DNA of 64,000 nucleotides from Haematococcus lacustris. Taxonomy: Eukaryota; Chlorophyta; Chlorophyceae; Chlamydomonadales; Haematococcaceae. The number at the start of each line of letters is the position of its first letter. Within the stretch, counting starts at the first letter, position 1. Where the stretch lies: positions 4,006,312 through 4,070,311 of the forward strand of contig JASKMD010000009.1 of assembly GCA_030144725.1 (NCBI GenBank), read 5' to 3'. The notes under the pieces are model-generated. The model saw nothing but the letters and a program-made list of their open reading frames with translations. It did not search any database and was not told the DNA's origin. The position numbers were made by a program, and so were the translations under genes. Below, in pieces: positions 22,144 through 32,612 of this stretch.

Positions 22144-23129
22144 AGTCAGCTACTCTTCCCACCACCCTCCCTCTCTCCCACCCATTCTCACCTTCTCAAC
22201 AAGGCACATGCGACAACTCTTTCACTTCATACCAACCCACCACCTCCCAGTCCCTAAACCTTCCTCTCTCCTACCCACCCTCACCTTCTTGAAGAACTGC
22301 TGCAGCATGGCACATTCGTGTATGTCACTTGATCACCACCTCATGTCACAACTACAACACACAACGACCACCACCATCCTGCTGAGGTGGTCATGTTGCG
22401 GACTGTCCTTGCCTGGTCCACCGCTCTGCAGATATGCCTCCAATACAGCCCCAGCAGTGCACAGTATGAACAGCTTTAAAATTGGGCACAACAGCATCGC
22501 AGCGCCCCACCCCACCTCTCTGAACCACCCATGGCTCAGCAAGCGCTTCATGCACAAGGACAAAAGTGAGTGGGCTACTGGGCCGCTTCCTCGGGGGCAT
22601 TGCGCCACTAGGCTTATATCAGCTAACACCTGCTGATACCTACTTATAGAGAGGCGCTGTCACTCACTCTCGCACTCCCAAAGGGCACTCCGACCAAAGG
22701 GCGATGACACTTCCAAAGGGCACTCCCAAAGGCAGTGATGGGTGAATGCCCTCATCAGCCACTGTCATTGGCATTGGCGCCATTGTTGTGATCGGCGCCG
22801 CCATCATCAGTACAATACTGCCACCATTACCACTGCCATGATAGCATAGCTTCGCCTCAGCTCCTGGTGCTGGCCTCACCCATGTCATACTCCATGTTCA
22901 CACCTATGCCTGTGTGTCGTGTTGAGGCAACAAGCCTCAGCCTTACGGCGCTGCCTGTCACCATGCAGTTGAATACATGGCGGCCATTCGACCTGACTGC
23001 GAGACCATGAACCAGGTGCGCACCTGACCCGGCTGTAACAAAACCATGAAAAGAGACGAAACGAGCTTGATCCCTGCACCTGCTTGTTGTTGCTGCTGAT
23101 GGGGGTCCACTCGCTAGGGGTGATGTTTT
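22144..23129. other. Non-coding or unresolved stretch between two Fanzor-like fragments
   Basis: Short open frames on both strands, none with a recognised domain. A CCAAAGGGC motif is repeated near 22676-22735. This is where missing 5' exons of the Fanzor-like ORF would be expected, but none could be supported. Confidence 0.4.
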
Positions 23130-23264
23130 GTGCATGCTGCTGCTGGGCTTGGATGCGCGGTTTCGCCATCTTTTGTTGCCGGGGCCTGGGTTTTTCTGCC
23201 CCTTGGCCGGCAGCTTAATGAGCTCATGCCACGAGCACAGCCTCAGCTCACTTGCTCGTCCCAA
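23130..23264 (-). pseudogene. Second Fanzor-like C-terminal tail fragment
   Basis: Read on the minus strand, the segment LRLCSW ... KLPAKGQKNPGPGNKRWRN parallels LELCYW ... KLPAKGKEYPGVGYKWLRD at the end of the 21289-22143 ORF. Only the extreme C-terminus is present; the RuvC-III motif is missing. It appears to be a diverged second copy of the same family. Confidence 0.6.
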
Positions 23265-23322
23265 AGGCTCTGAAGCAGCTGCCTGTACAGTTGGCCAGAT
23301 GCCGCTTCTGCTTGGCTCTTGG

Positions 23323-23373
<51 letters not shown>

Positions 23374-25310
23374 AGTCAGCACTGCTGTTGCCCACCCTGC
23401 ACCCTGTGCTGTCCCTGCCCTGCCAACCCACCCACCCCTGCTGCTGCTGCTGTACCTGCAGACCCTGCGCATGATGGGCACTTACCCTACTGACGCCCCC
23501 CACGCAGCCCGCTGCCAGCTGCACATGCCGCCCCTCTCTCCCGCCATCCCCCCCGACACGTTCCACCCTGACGTGCGCATCTCCAGCCTAGCCTGCTCAC
23601 GCGCCCAGGCCACCCACAACAGTCTCATTGCCCCTAGGCCCCACCACCCACCCTCGGCCTGCGCTGCAGCATCCACCTATGCTGGAGCTGCTGCCACAGC
23701 CACATATACAACCCAGCCACCAACACCTGATTGCAGCTCAGCAGGGCATGGGCTCCAGCCCCAAGCAGGAGCAGCAGGAGGGGGAGGGCCAGGCAGCAGC
23801 AGACCCCGGCCCAGCAGCGCAGCTCCTGTCATGTCGGGCAGGGCCGGAGGGGGTCCATTTGTGGGGGGCCTTGGGGGGGGAGGCTCCAGCCCTGGCCTGG
23901 TAGCCACCGCCTGGCCTGCCCCACCCCTGGCCGCCCCTGGGCCACGGCAGCAGCAGCCCCCCTCCCTGCCCCCCCAAAGGCCGCGTGGGGGGCAGCACAT
24001 AGCATGGGGGGCTGGGAGCAGTCAGTGAGAGGCGTCAGAGGGAGTGGTGTTGAGCCAAGCACACTGGGGTGTACTAGGCAGCTCCTAGCCTGCTCACCAT
24101 CACACCCTGGGCTCAGCTCATGCGCATCCATAGGCCTGGTCCTCCATGCATCCACATCCACATGGGGCGGCCACATATCAGCACATATGTCCCCTACAAC
24201 TGGCCTGCACTGTGCAGCTCATGGCCTGGAGGGGTGGATCAGCCAGGGGCCACTGAGGGAGAGTGGAGGGGCCCTCTGTGCCTAGTAAGGGGCCAGCCAC
24301 CCCGCCCTCACGGTAGGGTCTGCTCTTCAAAATATAATTTGCGACCATTTGCAATCATCTGGGATCTGCTACCATGGAAGGGGTGCACTCCGGACACTCT
24401 GTGGTGGTGGTCGAGTTGAATAAGTTGACACCTGCCCGCACACGCAAATAAGATGCTCCAAGAGGGGAGCTAATGACTACAGACATTTGATCTCAGCATG
24501 CAATGCCACAAGTCATCTCTGCAAGCAGCCTTCGGCCCAATCCAATTGATGAGAGTGGCATGACTTTGGCTGAAACTCTTGTGCAGCTCTGTTTGGATTG
24601 TTACATACATCACACTCCAGCCTATTGGTTGCCATGGTCGTTGTAGCTATAGGATGCCGCTGAGTTTTCGTAATCGTTATTCCTTACCTTCGGCGAAGCT
24701 TCCGTCTCCCAACAGCCCCTCCCTGATGACCATGCGAGGTATCCCATCATGCTCTTGACAGCCGGACAATGGAGCGCGAACCGCGAGGATGTGTCCAGCC
24801 GTCAGCCTGCCCCTCTAGGGTCCGGGACTGAACGCAACGCACTCTTAGGGGCGCCAGTACATCGGGTCGGAATGAGGCTGCATGTCAGGATTTCGCAATC
24901 TCAGTGTGGCGAGGAGGGCGAGGCTCTGTTTGGGCTCCTTTCACCATTGTGCTCTCATCATGTGTACTCGTGAGTGAAGACCAGACTACCACCTACATCA
25001 CCCTGGCGCCGCGACTCCGTGGAGGCGAGCGCGGGGCTCCCCTCCAACGCCTTGATGATGATAGCTCGCATGCCAAAAATCGGAATTCCAGTACAATTCC
25101 AGTTTCGTGTCATCCAATACTGGATGGGGGTCATCCAGTATTGGATTCGGGTCATCCTGTACTGAATTTCTCGTATCTCCTCAACCCGATTTTCCCTCGA
25201 TTTTGGGTTTACACCATTCTTACAACCGCTAAAAAATACCAAAAGAAACAAAATGTATCAGAGCACTTCGTCGAAACACTCAACTTTTTCCTTGATCTTT
25301 TGTGCGAGTG
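23265..25310. other. Unassigned region with (CTG)n tract and a hairpin
   Basis: A CTG run at 23322-23371. The plus frame at 23252-24028 is long (258 codons) but Ala/Pro/Gly-rich and unrecognised. A 14-bp perfect inverted repeat (25112-25125 against 25133-25146, 7-bp loop) lies close to the edge of the retroelement nest. No gene is supported. Confidence 0.45.
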
Positions 25311-25924
25311 AACCCAAAGGGCGTGCTCGGTCAACCCGCTGAAGGGCACCATCCACATTCGCATTCCCGCACTTGAGGAATTCCATTGAGCCGCACAAAC
25401 AAGTACTCGTTGTGCGTGCCTTCATGCATGGGCGCCACAAGACAAGCCGGGAAAGGCTTGGCGGGGAAAAGCCAAGCACTTATGACGGGAAGCAACTCAT
25501 TCGAGTCCCGCCCACGCCCAAAATGTCCAGGGGTGGATCAAGCTGCAACAACCGTGGAAGTTCTGCAAACCACTGACCCAAAGAAGTTGGGGTTGGGGTC
25601 ATGCCGCCCCAACATGGGGTTGGTAATATGCATGCAATTACCCTCTCAATACTGCACCGTTTTCGATACCGTTCATCACATTGGCAGCTGCTATTCAGTC
25701 CGCGTCATCTGACCTTCAGCGCAAGCCATTGGAGTCTTTGCTCGCGTACTGCCACATGTGCCAGCGAACAAATCACAGCGGCGATATGGGTCTCCTTGGC
25801 ACGGTGAACCTCATCCCTGTGACCCCATCTAATTAGCGCAGTGAGCGGGTTGTGCACACATGCTAAGGGAGTTGGGGGTCACCGACCAAAGTGAGCTTTT
25901 GGCTTGTCTGAGTATGAGTGCTTG

Positions 25925-26223
25925 TGTAACGTGCGGGGACGCAACGTCAGATGACCTTTTGACACAAGCTCGAAGGCCGGTCCAGTCGAGGCGGTGACTT
26001 CCGACTAGGGTGTTGGGTTACAGCGGTGTATTGCGAGAATGGCTAGAGCTTAGAACGGGGCTCCCTGGAATCGAACCAGTTGTACTCACGAACGCAATGT
26101 CGCTAGTCTTTACCTGCCAAATCTCACTCTACACGTGTAACCCGCGTCCCGCGACGGCTCGCATTCACGAGACAGCCCAGACGACGCGAAGCGGCAATCT
26201 CTTCCAGAGGTGCGCACTTTACA
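25925..26223 (-). repeat. 3' LTR of the Ty3/gypsy element
   Basis: 299 bp, TGTAAC...TTTACA in plus orientation, same as 31909-32207. On the coding strand it contains GGTTCGATTCC (26077-26067), an exact Pol III B-box consensus within a tRNA T-arm-like hairpin. Confidence 0.97.
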
Positions 26224-26236
26224 TTCCTCCCCCTCC
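26224..26236 (-). other. Polypurine tract of the Ty3/gypsy element
   Basis: On the minus strand GGAGGGGGAGGAA abuts the 3' LTR directly, as required for plus-strand DNA priming. Confidence 0.9.
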
Positions 26237-26474
26237 AAAGGGGCTTCCGTTCCGCCACGGGTGAAACCACGTGACTCGCATTGCCTACAGCATGCTGATT
26301 TAGCTACTGGGCAACCCAAAGGGCGCACCAGGTCACAGCTCAGGGAGCGGTCAAAGACCATCGTGCCGACTAGACACAGGGAAACCATAACCACACAGGT
26401 AGCAGCTGACCATAGGTACAAGCATGCTGAGAATGCCAAAGTCCAGCAGCATACCAGCATGCATGGCCTAGGAC

Positions 26475-27215
26475 TTACTTTAGGTTGTGAGCTGCATTGT
26501 ACTCAGCCAGGATCTTGTCACAGCCAACCAAGTTGGAACGTGGCTCCCAGGTGTTGTGGTCGGCATCATAGCCTTCCCACTGCACCAGGTACTCCTTGGC
26601 CTTTCCTGCATGCACATGTCTGTGGTCCAACAGACGCTCAACATAGTACACAGGCTCCTCATCAAGCCACTCAACAGGCGGAGGCATGAAGCCCACGTCA
26701 GTGCCAGTGTAGGGTTTGATGAGTGACACATGGAACACAGGGTGAAGACGTGACATGGAGGCAGGCAGCTGCAGGTTCACTGCAACCTGGCCAACCAAGC
26801 CAAGCACCTTGAAGGGCCCCACGAATCGTGGCAGCAGCTTACGTGCTTTGCCTGGCTTCAACCTCATGTTCTTAGTGCTGAGCAGGACCATTTGACCCAC
26901 CTTGTAGTGCACCTCTCGACGGTCCTGGTTGGCATAGGCAGCTTGACGTTGCTGAGCAGCCTGCATGCATAGCCTGGCCTTAGCCACAGCCTCCTGCCAC
27001 CAAGTAGCATAGGACAGGCCTTCAGGGCACCGCCCCTTGTCAGGTAGAGAGTGGAGCATGGGGGTAATGGGGGACTGTCCGGTGTTAACCAGGAACGGTG
27101 TAGACTTGATGGACTCTTGCCATGAGTTGTTCACAGCAAACTCAGCAAGTGACAGATAGTCAGGCCAATCAGCTTGGGTGGGAGAGATGTAATGACGTAG
27201 CATCTCTTCCAACAA
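26475..27215 (-). pseudogene. Ty3/gypsy integrase C-terminus with GPY/F and chromodomain, out of frame with pol
   Basis: 246 codons. They continue the integrase core after the catalytic Glu (LEEMLRHY ... LAEFAVNNS), then a GPF segment (LPRFVGPFKVL ... LHPVFHVSLIKPY). They end in a canonical chromodomain (YYVERLLDHR ... YLVQWEGY ... NTWEPRSNL). The frame is shifted relative to pol: between the CGT codon at 27217-27215 and TTG at 27212 there are two bases instead of three. The chromodomain normally directs integration to marked chromatin. Confidence 0.95.
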
Positions 27216-30200
27216 CGGTTGTACCTCTCAGTCTGGCCATCAGACTGAGGGTGATAGGAGGAAGACAGGGATCCCCTCATGCCCAGCAACTTCCGCACAT
27301 GGTGCCAGAAAGTGTTGTGGAAATGGGGACCACGGTCAGAGACCATGTCTTTTGGCAGGCCATGCAGTTTGAAGACATTGTCAATAAACAGACGGGCAAA
27401 GCCCTTGGCATTCATGCTCTCCTTGCAGGGCACAAAGTGCACCATTTTACTGAGCCTGTCAACAAAGACACAGATGGCATCAAACCCATGTGAAGCAGAT
27501 GGCAGCTTGGTGATCAGGTCCATTGACACTGATTCCCAACGGTAATCTGGAATGGACAGTGGGTTGAGTAAGCCACCAGGCTTCAGTGTAGAGGACTTGT
27601 CACGCTGGCAGGCATCACAGGTAGTGACATAGTGCCTGACATCAGCACGCATGGTGTCCCAGTAGAACACACGTGACAGCCTCTCAAGGGTTTTGGTTAT
27701 ACCCACATGACCAGCATAGGCAGCATCATGCATCTCATGCAGAATGTACTGACGCAGTTCAAGGTCATTGGGAACCATCACTGTGCCCTTGCCAGTGCGC
27801 CGCCACAGGCCATGGTCGTCCATGTACATGCCAGACAGGTCAGCTTCAGCAGTAAACGCAGGGTCAAGCCGGTAGCCATGGACCAGGTGATCAGCCAGTT
27901 CCAATGGGTGAGCAGGAGCTGCAGGATAGTGCACTGAGGTGTCAGCAGCAGATGGGGCCTCAAGCTCAGGGAGCCTACTATGGTGAGCAGCAACAGGGTT
28001 ATCAGACACTGTGGGCCGGGGGGCCAAAGCATCAACGGCAGTGGGGGCATTTGAGGGAGTACCCACAGGTGGAACCTGGGGCAGAGCCTGCGCCACACGC
28101 ACTTCCCCCCTCTCCAAAGACTGTTTAGCTTGCCGCCGGGTGGTAACAACACACACCATGGCACAGTCCTGGGGTCCAGCAGGTATCCGGGACAGTGGGT
28201 CAGCAGGATTAGCATCACCTGGCAGGTACTGCAGGTCAAATGTAAACCGTGACAGGAACTCCATCCACCTAGCCTGACGTCTAGACAGCACCTTCTGGGT
28301 GGGCAGAGCAGTCAAAGGCTTGTGATCGGTGAAGAGTGTGAATGGTACACCCTCAAGGTAACACCTCCACTCCTTGCATGCAGTGATGAGGGCAAGAAGC
28401 TCTTGCTCACCAGTGGTGTAGTTACGCTCAGCAGAAGATAGCTTCTTGCTGAGGTATGCAAGGGGGTAGCCATCTTGCATCAGGACTGCTCCTACTCCTT
28501 GGAGTGAGGCATCACAGTAGACCTGGAAGGGCTGGGTGTGATCAGGTAGACGTAGCATGGGGACCTGGGCAACAGCAGCTTTGAGGGAAGCAAAGGCTTT
28601 CAGCTCATCAGCAGGCCAGTTCTGCCACAGAAATGAGTCACCAGCTTTGCCACACAGATCTGTGAGAGGTGCAGCTAGGACACTGAAATTATGCACAAAT
28701 TTGCGCACAAAATTAGCAGCACCTAGGAATGACTGGAGCTGTTGCAGGGATTGAGGCACAGGCCAGGAAGAAATGCTCTTGATTTTCTCAGGGTCCACAG
28801 CAATTGCACCAGCAAAGATGACATGGCCAAGGAATTTCAGCGTGGTACGCATGAATTCACATTTGGACTGCTTGGCATAGAGCTTGTTGAGCCTCAGGAG
28901 GTCAAAGACCTTTCTGAGATGCTTCAAATGCTCGTCCACAGATTTGGACATGACCAAGATGTCATCCAGGTACACCAGGGCACACTGGTTCAGGACTGGG
29001 GCAAATGCATCATTCATGACACGCTGGAATGTAGCAGGTGCATTGTAGAGCCCAAAAGACAGTACCTTGAACTGGTAGTGGCCGTCAGGGGTCCTGAAGG
29101 CCGTCTTAGGCACATCTTCAGGGGTGATCCTGATCTGGTTGTAACCTGCTTGAAGGTCGAGGGAAGAGAACACAGTGCAGCCTGACAGCTTGTCAAACAA
29201 GTCATCAATCCTGGGCAGTGGATACTGATCCCTGATGGTGATCTTGTTGAGCTGACGGTAATCAAGGCACATGCGTAACTCACCAGACTTCTTCTTGACA
29301 AACAGGATAGGAGCAGCAAAAGGACTGGAGCTTGGTTCTATCATGCCCTTGGCAAGTAGGTCCTGCACCTGCTTCTTCAGCTCAGCATGCTCTTCCTGGC
29401 TCATGCGGTATTGAGGTACCACAGAGGGTCGTGCATCAGGCACAAGGGGGATGGCATGGCCCACAGGACGCTCAGGTGGCAGAGATGTGATGGGTGCAAA
29501 CACATCAGCATACTCATCCAGCAAAGCATTGAGTGCCTGGGACACACCTGGAGGTAGGTCAGGTTCAGCTGGAGCTGGATCAGGGGTACTGGAATTGTCC
29601 ACAGTGATAAGGGCCAGGACACCTGTGCCTCCTTTTCGTAACCACCTGGCAGCAACTTTTGCAGAAGCGAGAGGGGGTTTTGCACGTAGAGCATTGACCA
29701 GGAAAGAGGCAGGGTTGCTTACAGCAGACTGCCCTGACTCAGACTTATCAGCAGGGGGACATGGCAGCACTACAGGCTCACCCTTGTCACATGCCAGGCT
29801 GAGAGTCTTGTCCTGGTATGACATCACGGCCTCATGCTCATTCAACCAGTCATTCCCCAGCAGCACATCAAAGTCTGGCAGGAGAGAAGGCATAACGTTG
29901 AGTTTGCAGGGTACAGTAACACCTGGCAGACTCAGATCAGCCTTGACAAACTGGGAACAGCTCAACACAGTGTTGTTTGCAGCATGCCACTCTTGCATGT
30001 GTTTCAACATGTGGACAGGTACAGCATGTGCAGCAACAAATGATGCACTGACAAAGCTGTGGGTAGCACCAGTGTCACACAGGACACGTGCAGGGTGCTC
30101 ATTCAGGTGACCAGCAAAGGCAAAGTGCAGGGATTCCCCATCAGCATGTGCAGCAGTCAGCACATGAGCAGGTTCACACACAATGCATGCCTCAGAGTAC

Positions 30201-30235
30201 TCAGCACAGTTTTGGTTTACTGGCTGAGCAAACTC
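27131..30235 (-). CDS. pol: Ty3/gypsy pol: protease, reverse transcriptase, RNase H, integrase
   Basis: The frame opens directly after the gag stop at 30236; the first start-like codon is GTG at 30181. Numbered from there: retropepsin DTGA 36-39; RT about 245-460 with LDLQAGYNQI (341-350) and YLDD (404-407); RNase H about 552-665 with Asp557, Glu592 and Asp619; integrase zinc finger His816, His825, Cys855, Cys858; catalytic Asp888, Asp949 and Glu985 with 35 residues between the last two. After Glu985 the frame shifts, so the last 25 or so residues before the stop at 27131 are spurious. A spacer of about 110 residues separates RNase H from integrase. Confidence 0.97.
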   Translation of the reverse strand, partial: EFAQPVNQNCAEYSEACIVCEPAHVLTAAHADGESLHFAFAGHLNEHPARVLCDTGATHSFVSASFVAAHAVPVHMLKHMQEWHAANNTVLSCSQFVKADLSLPGVTVPCKLNVMPSLLPDFDVLLGNDWLNEHEAVMSYQDKTLSLACDKGEPVVLPCPPADKSESGQSAVSNPASFLVNALRAKPPLASAKVAARWLRKGGTGVLALITVDNSSTPDPAPAEPDLPPGVSQALNALLDEYADVFAPITSLPPERPVGHAIPLVPDARPSVVPQYRMSQEEHAELKKQVQDLLAKGMIEPSSSPFAAPILFVKKKSGELRMCLDYRQLNKITIRDQYPLPRIDDLFDKLSGCTVFSSLDLQAGYNQIRITPEDVPKTAFRTPDGHYQFKVLSFGLYNAPATFQRVMNDAFAPVLNQCALVYLDDILVMSKSVDEHLKHLRKVFDLLRLNKLYAKQSKCEFMRTTLKFLGHVIFAGAIAVDPEKIKSISSWPVPQSLQQLQSFLGAANFVRKFVHNFSVLAAPLTDLCGKAGDSFLWQNWPADELKAFASLKAAVAQVPMLRLPDHTQPFQVYCDASLQGVGAVLMQDGYPLAYLSKKLSSAERNYTTGEQELLALITACKEWRCYLEGVPFTLFTDHKPLTALPTQKVLSRRQARWMEFLSRFTFDLQYLPGDANPADPLSRIPAGPQDCAMVCVVTTRRQAKQSLERGEVRVAQALPQVPPVGTPSNAPTAVDALAPRPTVSDNPVAAHHSRLPELEAPSAADTSVHYPAAPAHPLELADHLVHGYRLDPAFTAEADLSGMYMDDHGLWRRTGKGTVMVPNDLELRQYILHEMHDAAYAGHVGITKTLERLSRVFYWDTMRADVRHYVTTCDACQRDKSSTLKPGGLLNPLSIPDYRWESVSMDLITKLPSASHGFDAICVFVDRLSKMVHFVPCKESMNAKGFARLFIDNVFKLHGLPKDMVSDRGPHFHNTFWHHVRKLLGMRGSLSSSYHPQSDGQTERYNRCWKRCYVITSLPPKLIGLTICHLLSLL

Positions 30236-31864
30236 CTATTTGCGCTGATACTTCTGGAAGTGCTTCACCATGCCATTAGCCTCCATCCTGGCAGTCTGAG
30301 GGCGTCTACCCTGGTACTGCCTGGAGGGACCACCAGGGTCACCACCACGGTCAGGGTTGCGGTCACACTTTGCAGCCTTGTAGGGGGCAGAGCTACCCTT
30401 CTTCAGGTCTTGCATCAGCTCCCATGTTCCAGCATCCTTCATGGCCTCTTCCTTGCTCATGCCAGAGGCTTTCCTCTTGCAGTGCTTCGTCCAGTGGGAT
30501 GACAATCCACAATGGTAGCAATAGCCACTGGCAGGAGGGGGACCCTCACTGCCAGCAGAGGGAGCAGCAGGACGCCCAGGAGGTGGACCAGGGAACCTGG
30601 CCAGGTTCTGCAGCCCACGTTGCACTTGGGCCACCTGGTGCACAGCAGCAACCGGGCGCCTTGAGGCAGGATGCACACCAGAGCCAGCAGCAGCCACAAG
30701 GGCCTTGTGGTTGGTAATGGCAGCCTTAATGGCCTCATCCAAAGTGGGGGCCACAAGGGCACGCAGATCCTTGGCAACAGGACCACGCAGATCTGCTGAC
30801 AGGCCACGCTGGAACACATTCACAAGCATGGAGTCTGTCATGCAGTCCTTGCCAGCCAAGGTGAGGGTGTTCCTGAAGTCAGTGATGTAGGCTGACAGGG
30901 CAACACCATTAGTCATACGCAGGTGAGTTGAGTCAAGGAGCTTAGCACGTGCTGCATCAGCATCAGTGGTCAGGTCCTCTCCTACAAACTCAAGGAACTG
31001 CTGTGACAGGTAGGGCCATGTGGGGTAGCCAGAGTGGGTCAGGGCATATGAGTCCCTAACAGACTGGAACCACACATCCCTAGCCTTCCCTGACAGGAAA
31101 GAGGGCAGAGCAAGAGCAGGGTCCAGGCCATGTGCAACACAGTGTGCCTCAAGGTCCTCCAGGAAAGACAGAGCACGGCGACCGGAGGTCGAACTGGCAT
31201 CAGTCCACCGCTCAGTCACGGGCAACCCGCGAAGTGAGTTGGAATCATGACCAGCAGGGGCAGTGACAGTGGCAGGCAGGGGCGCAGCAGTGGGGCGAAC
31301 CCCAGCATACTTGTCCCGCACAGCAGCAAGTGTGCGAGGGTTCGAAGTGCCGGGTGAACCCGAGGCAACATCTTTCTGCGCAACAGGCTGGTGCATTGCA
31401 GCAGTCAAGTGTTGGAGTGCGCGCAGAGCAGCAGCCAAGGGCCTGACTAGCTGCGACGCTACTTCGACTGGCCTCTTAGCTGGACTAGGGCTAGCTGGCA
31501 GCAAAGCAGCATCAGCAGCACGCTTAGCACCAGCAGGAGGACTCACCAGTGCACCAGCTTGCTGGTTGTTGGCCTGCGCTGCGACCAGTTGCGCCTGGAG
31601 GGTGGCAATTTGCGCGTTGAGCTCGTCGACTGGAGTCGAAGTGCTGTCGAATTGGTCCAGGTCAAACTCGTCCAGAAGCTCGTCTCCTTCACCAGTCTGC
31701 AGGTCTCCTGCGGGAATTGAAGCGGGCAACTCGCCCGGCTCCGGTGCTGCACCGAGTGCAGGACCCGTCTCCGCTGTAGCTGTAACAGCTGAAGCTGGAG
31801 GAAGGACGCCAGAGGCGCCATTGGTCTTGTTCGCCGAAGCAACATTCTGGGTAGTTGAAGTCAT
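30236..31864 (-). CDS. gag: Ty3/gypsy Gag with CCHC zinc knuckle
   Basis: 542 aa. An acidic Ala/Pro-rich N-terminus is followed by a capsid-like core at about 210-390 (RRALSFLEDLEAH ... YLSQQFLEF ... FQRGL) and a single zinc knuckle C449-x2-C452-x4-H457-x4-C462. The C-terminus is basic. The TAG stop (30238-30236) is in the same frame as pol, which opens immediately after it, so Gag-Pol would need readthrough of one UAG, or the UAG is a mutation of a single gag-pol frame. Confidence 0.95.
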   Translation of the reverse strand: MTSTTQNVASANKTNGASGVLPPASAVTATAETGPALGAAPEPGELPASIPAGDLQTGEGDELLDEFDLDQFDSTSTPVDELNAQIATLQAQLVAAQANNQQAGALVSPPAGAKRAADAALLPASPSPAKRPVEVASQLVRPLAAALRALQHLTAAMHQPVAQKDVASGSPGTSNPRTLAAVRDKYAGVRPTAAPLPATVTAPAGHDSNSLRGLPVTERWTDASSTSGRRALSFLEDLEAHCVAHGLDPALALPSFLSGKARDVWFQSVRDSYALTHSGYPTWPYLSQQFLEFVGEDLTTDADAARAKLLDSTHLRMTNGVALSAYITDFRNTLTLAGKDCMTDSMLVNVFQRGLSADLRGPVAKDLRALVAPTLDEAIKAAITNHKALVAAAGSGVHPASRRPVAAVHQVAQVQRGLQNLARFPGPPPGRPAAPSAGSEGPPPASGYCYHCGLSSHWTKHCKRKASGMSKEEAMKDAGTWELMQDLKKGSSAPYKAAKCDRNPDRGGDPGGPSRQYQGRRPQTARMEANGMVKHFQKYQRK

Positions 31865-31889
31865 GTTGACTGGACCGCGAGCTTAAATG

Positions 31890-31907
31890 CTCGGGGTCGG
31901 AAACCAG
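31890..31907 (-). other. Primer binding site (putative) of the Ty3/gypsy element
   Basis: Two bases inside the 5' LTR, the minus strand reads TGGTTTCCGACCCCGAGC, complementary to a tRNA 3' end finishing in GGTCGGAAACCA. The same 12 bases occur beside the putative LTR at 34539. The tRNA was not identified. Confidence 0.75.
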
Positions 31908-31908
31908 C

Positions 31909-32207
31909 TGTAACGTGCGGGGACGCAACGTCAGATGACCTTTTGACACAAGCTCGAAGGCCGGTCCAGTCGAGGCGGTGACTTCCGACTAGGGTGTTGG
32001 GTTACAGCGGTGTATTGCGAGAATGGCTAGAGCTTAGAACGGGGCTCCCTGGAATCGAACCAGTTGTACTCACGAACGCAATGTCGCTAGTCTTTACCTG
32101 CCAAATCTCACTCTACACGTGTAACCCGCGTCCCGCGACGGCTCGCATTCACGAGACAGCCCAGACGACGCGAAGCGGCAATCTCTTCCAGAGGTGCGCA
32201 CTTTACA
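31909..32207 (-). repeat. 5' LTR of the Ty3/gypsy element
   Basis: 299 bp, identical by eye to 25925-26223. The B-box-like GGTTCGATTCC lies at 32061-32051 on the coding strand. Confidence 0.97.
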
Positions 32208-32612
32208 GCTTGTAGCAATGTCTGAGAGGAGCTCAACCTAGTAAGTAGCATGTTGCAAGTCAAAATGGTCGAGCTGTGGCATTGCCCTCCAGGTATGGGG
32301 AGGAGGTGGGCTCAGTGCCACATCGTTGCAACCGTTTTCCGATCCGACTGTTGCTGCCGACGCGCATGCTCTCGTAGAGCAGCCAAAGCTACGCGGGCGG
32401 TCGTAGCGATGACTGCATGCTCCGCAACGGCTCAAATTTGAATTACTAACTTTGATGCTTTGCTGTGCACGGCCTACTGACTGGATAATTCTATAAAGTG
32501 GGTGAAAGGTAGCGGGCCGGGTTGCCTACATTATGAATCATCTAGCATAATATTTGGCGCAGGGAGTGCAGAGTTACAGCCGTCCTACTACCAGGGGTAG
32601 GTTTTCTGTTAG

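Larger units (their letters stand above)
25925..32207 (-). mobile_element. Ty3/gypsy chromovirus-type LTR retrotransposon, full length
   Basis: A 6283-bp element flanked by the 5-bp target duplication GCTTG (25920-25924 and 32208-32212). The two 299-bp LTRs appear identical by eye. On the minus strand the order is LTR, PBS, gag, protease, RT, RNase H, integrase, chromodomain, polypurine tract, LTR. Integrase before the end and a C-terminal chromodomain place it in the chromovirus branch of Ty3/gypsy. It inserted into the TIR transposon copy B. A gag/pol UAG and a one-base frameshift in integrase mark this copy. Confidence 0.98.

Noticed and set aside
23252..24028. 258-codon Ala/Pro/Gly-rich plus-strand frame
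   Set aside because: Low complexity around a CTG tract, no domain, no supporting splice pattern.
26054..26090. Complete tRNA gene in the LTR
   Set aside because: Only a T-arm and part of an acceptor stem; no D-arm, anticodon arm or clear A box.
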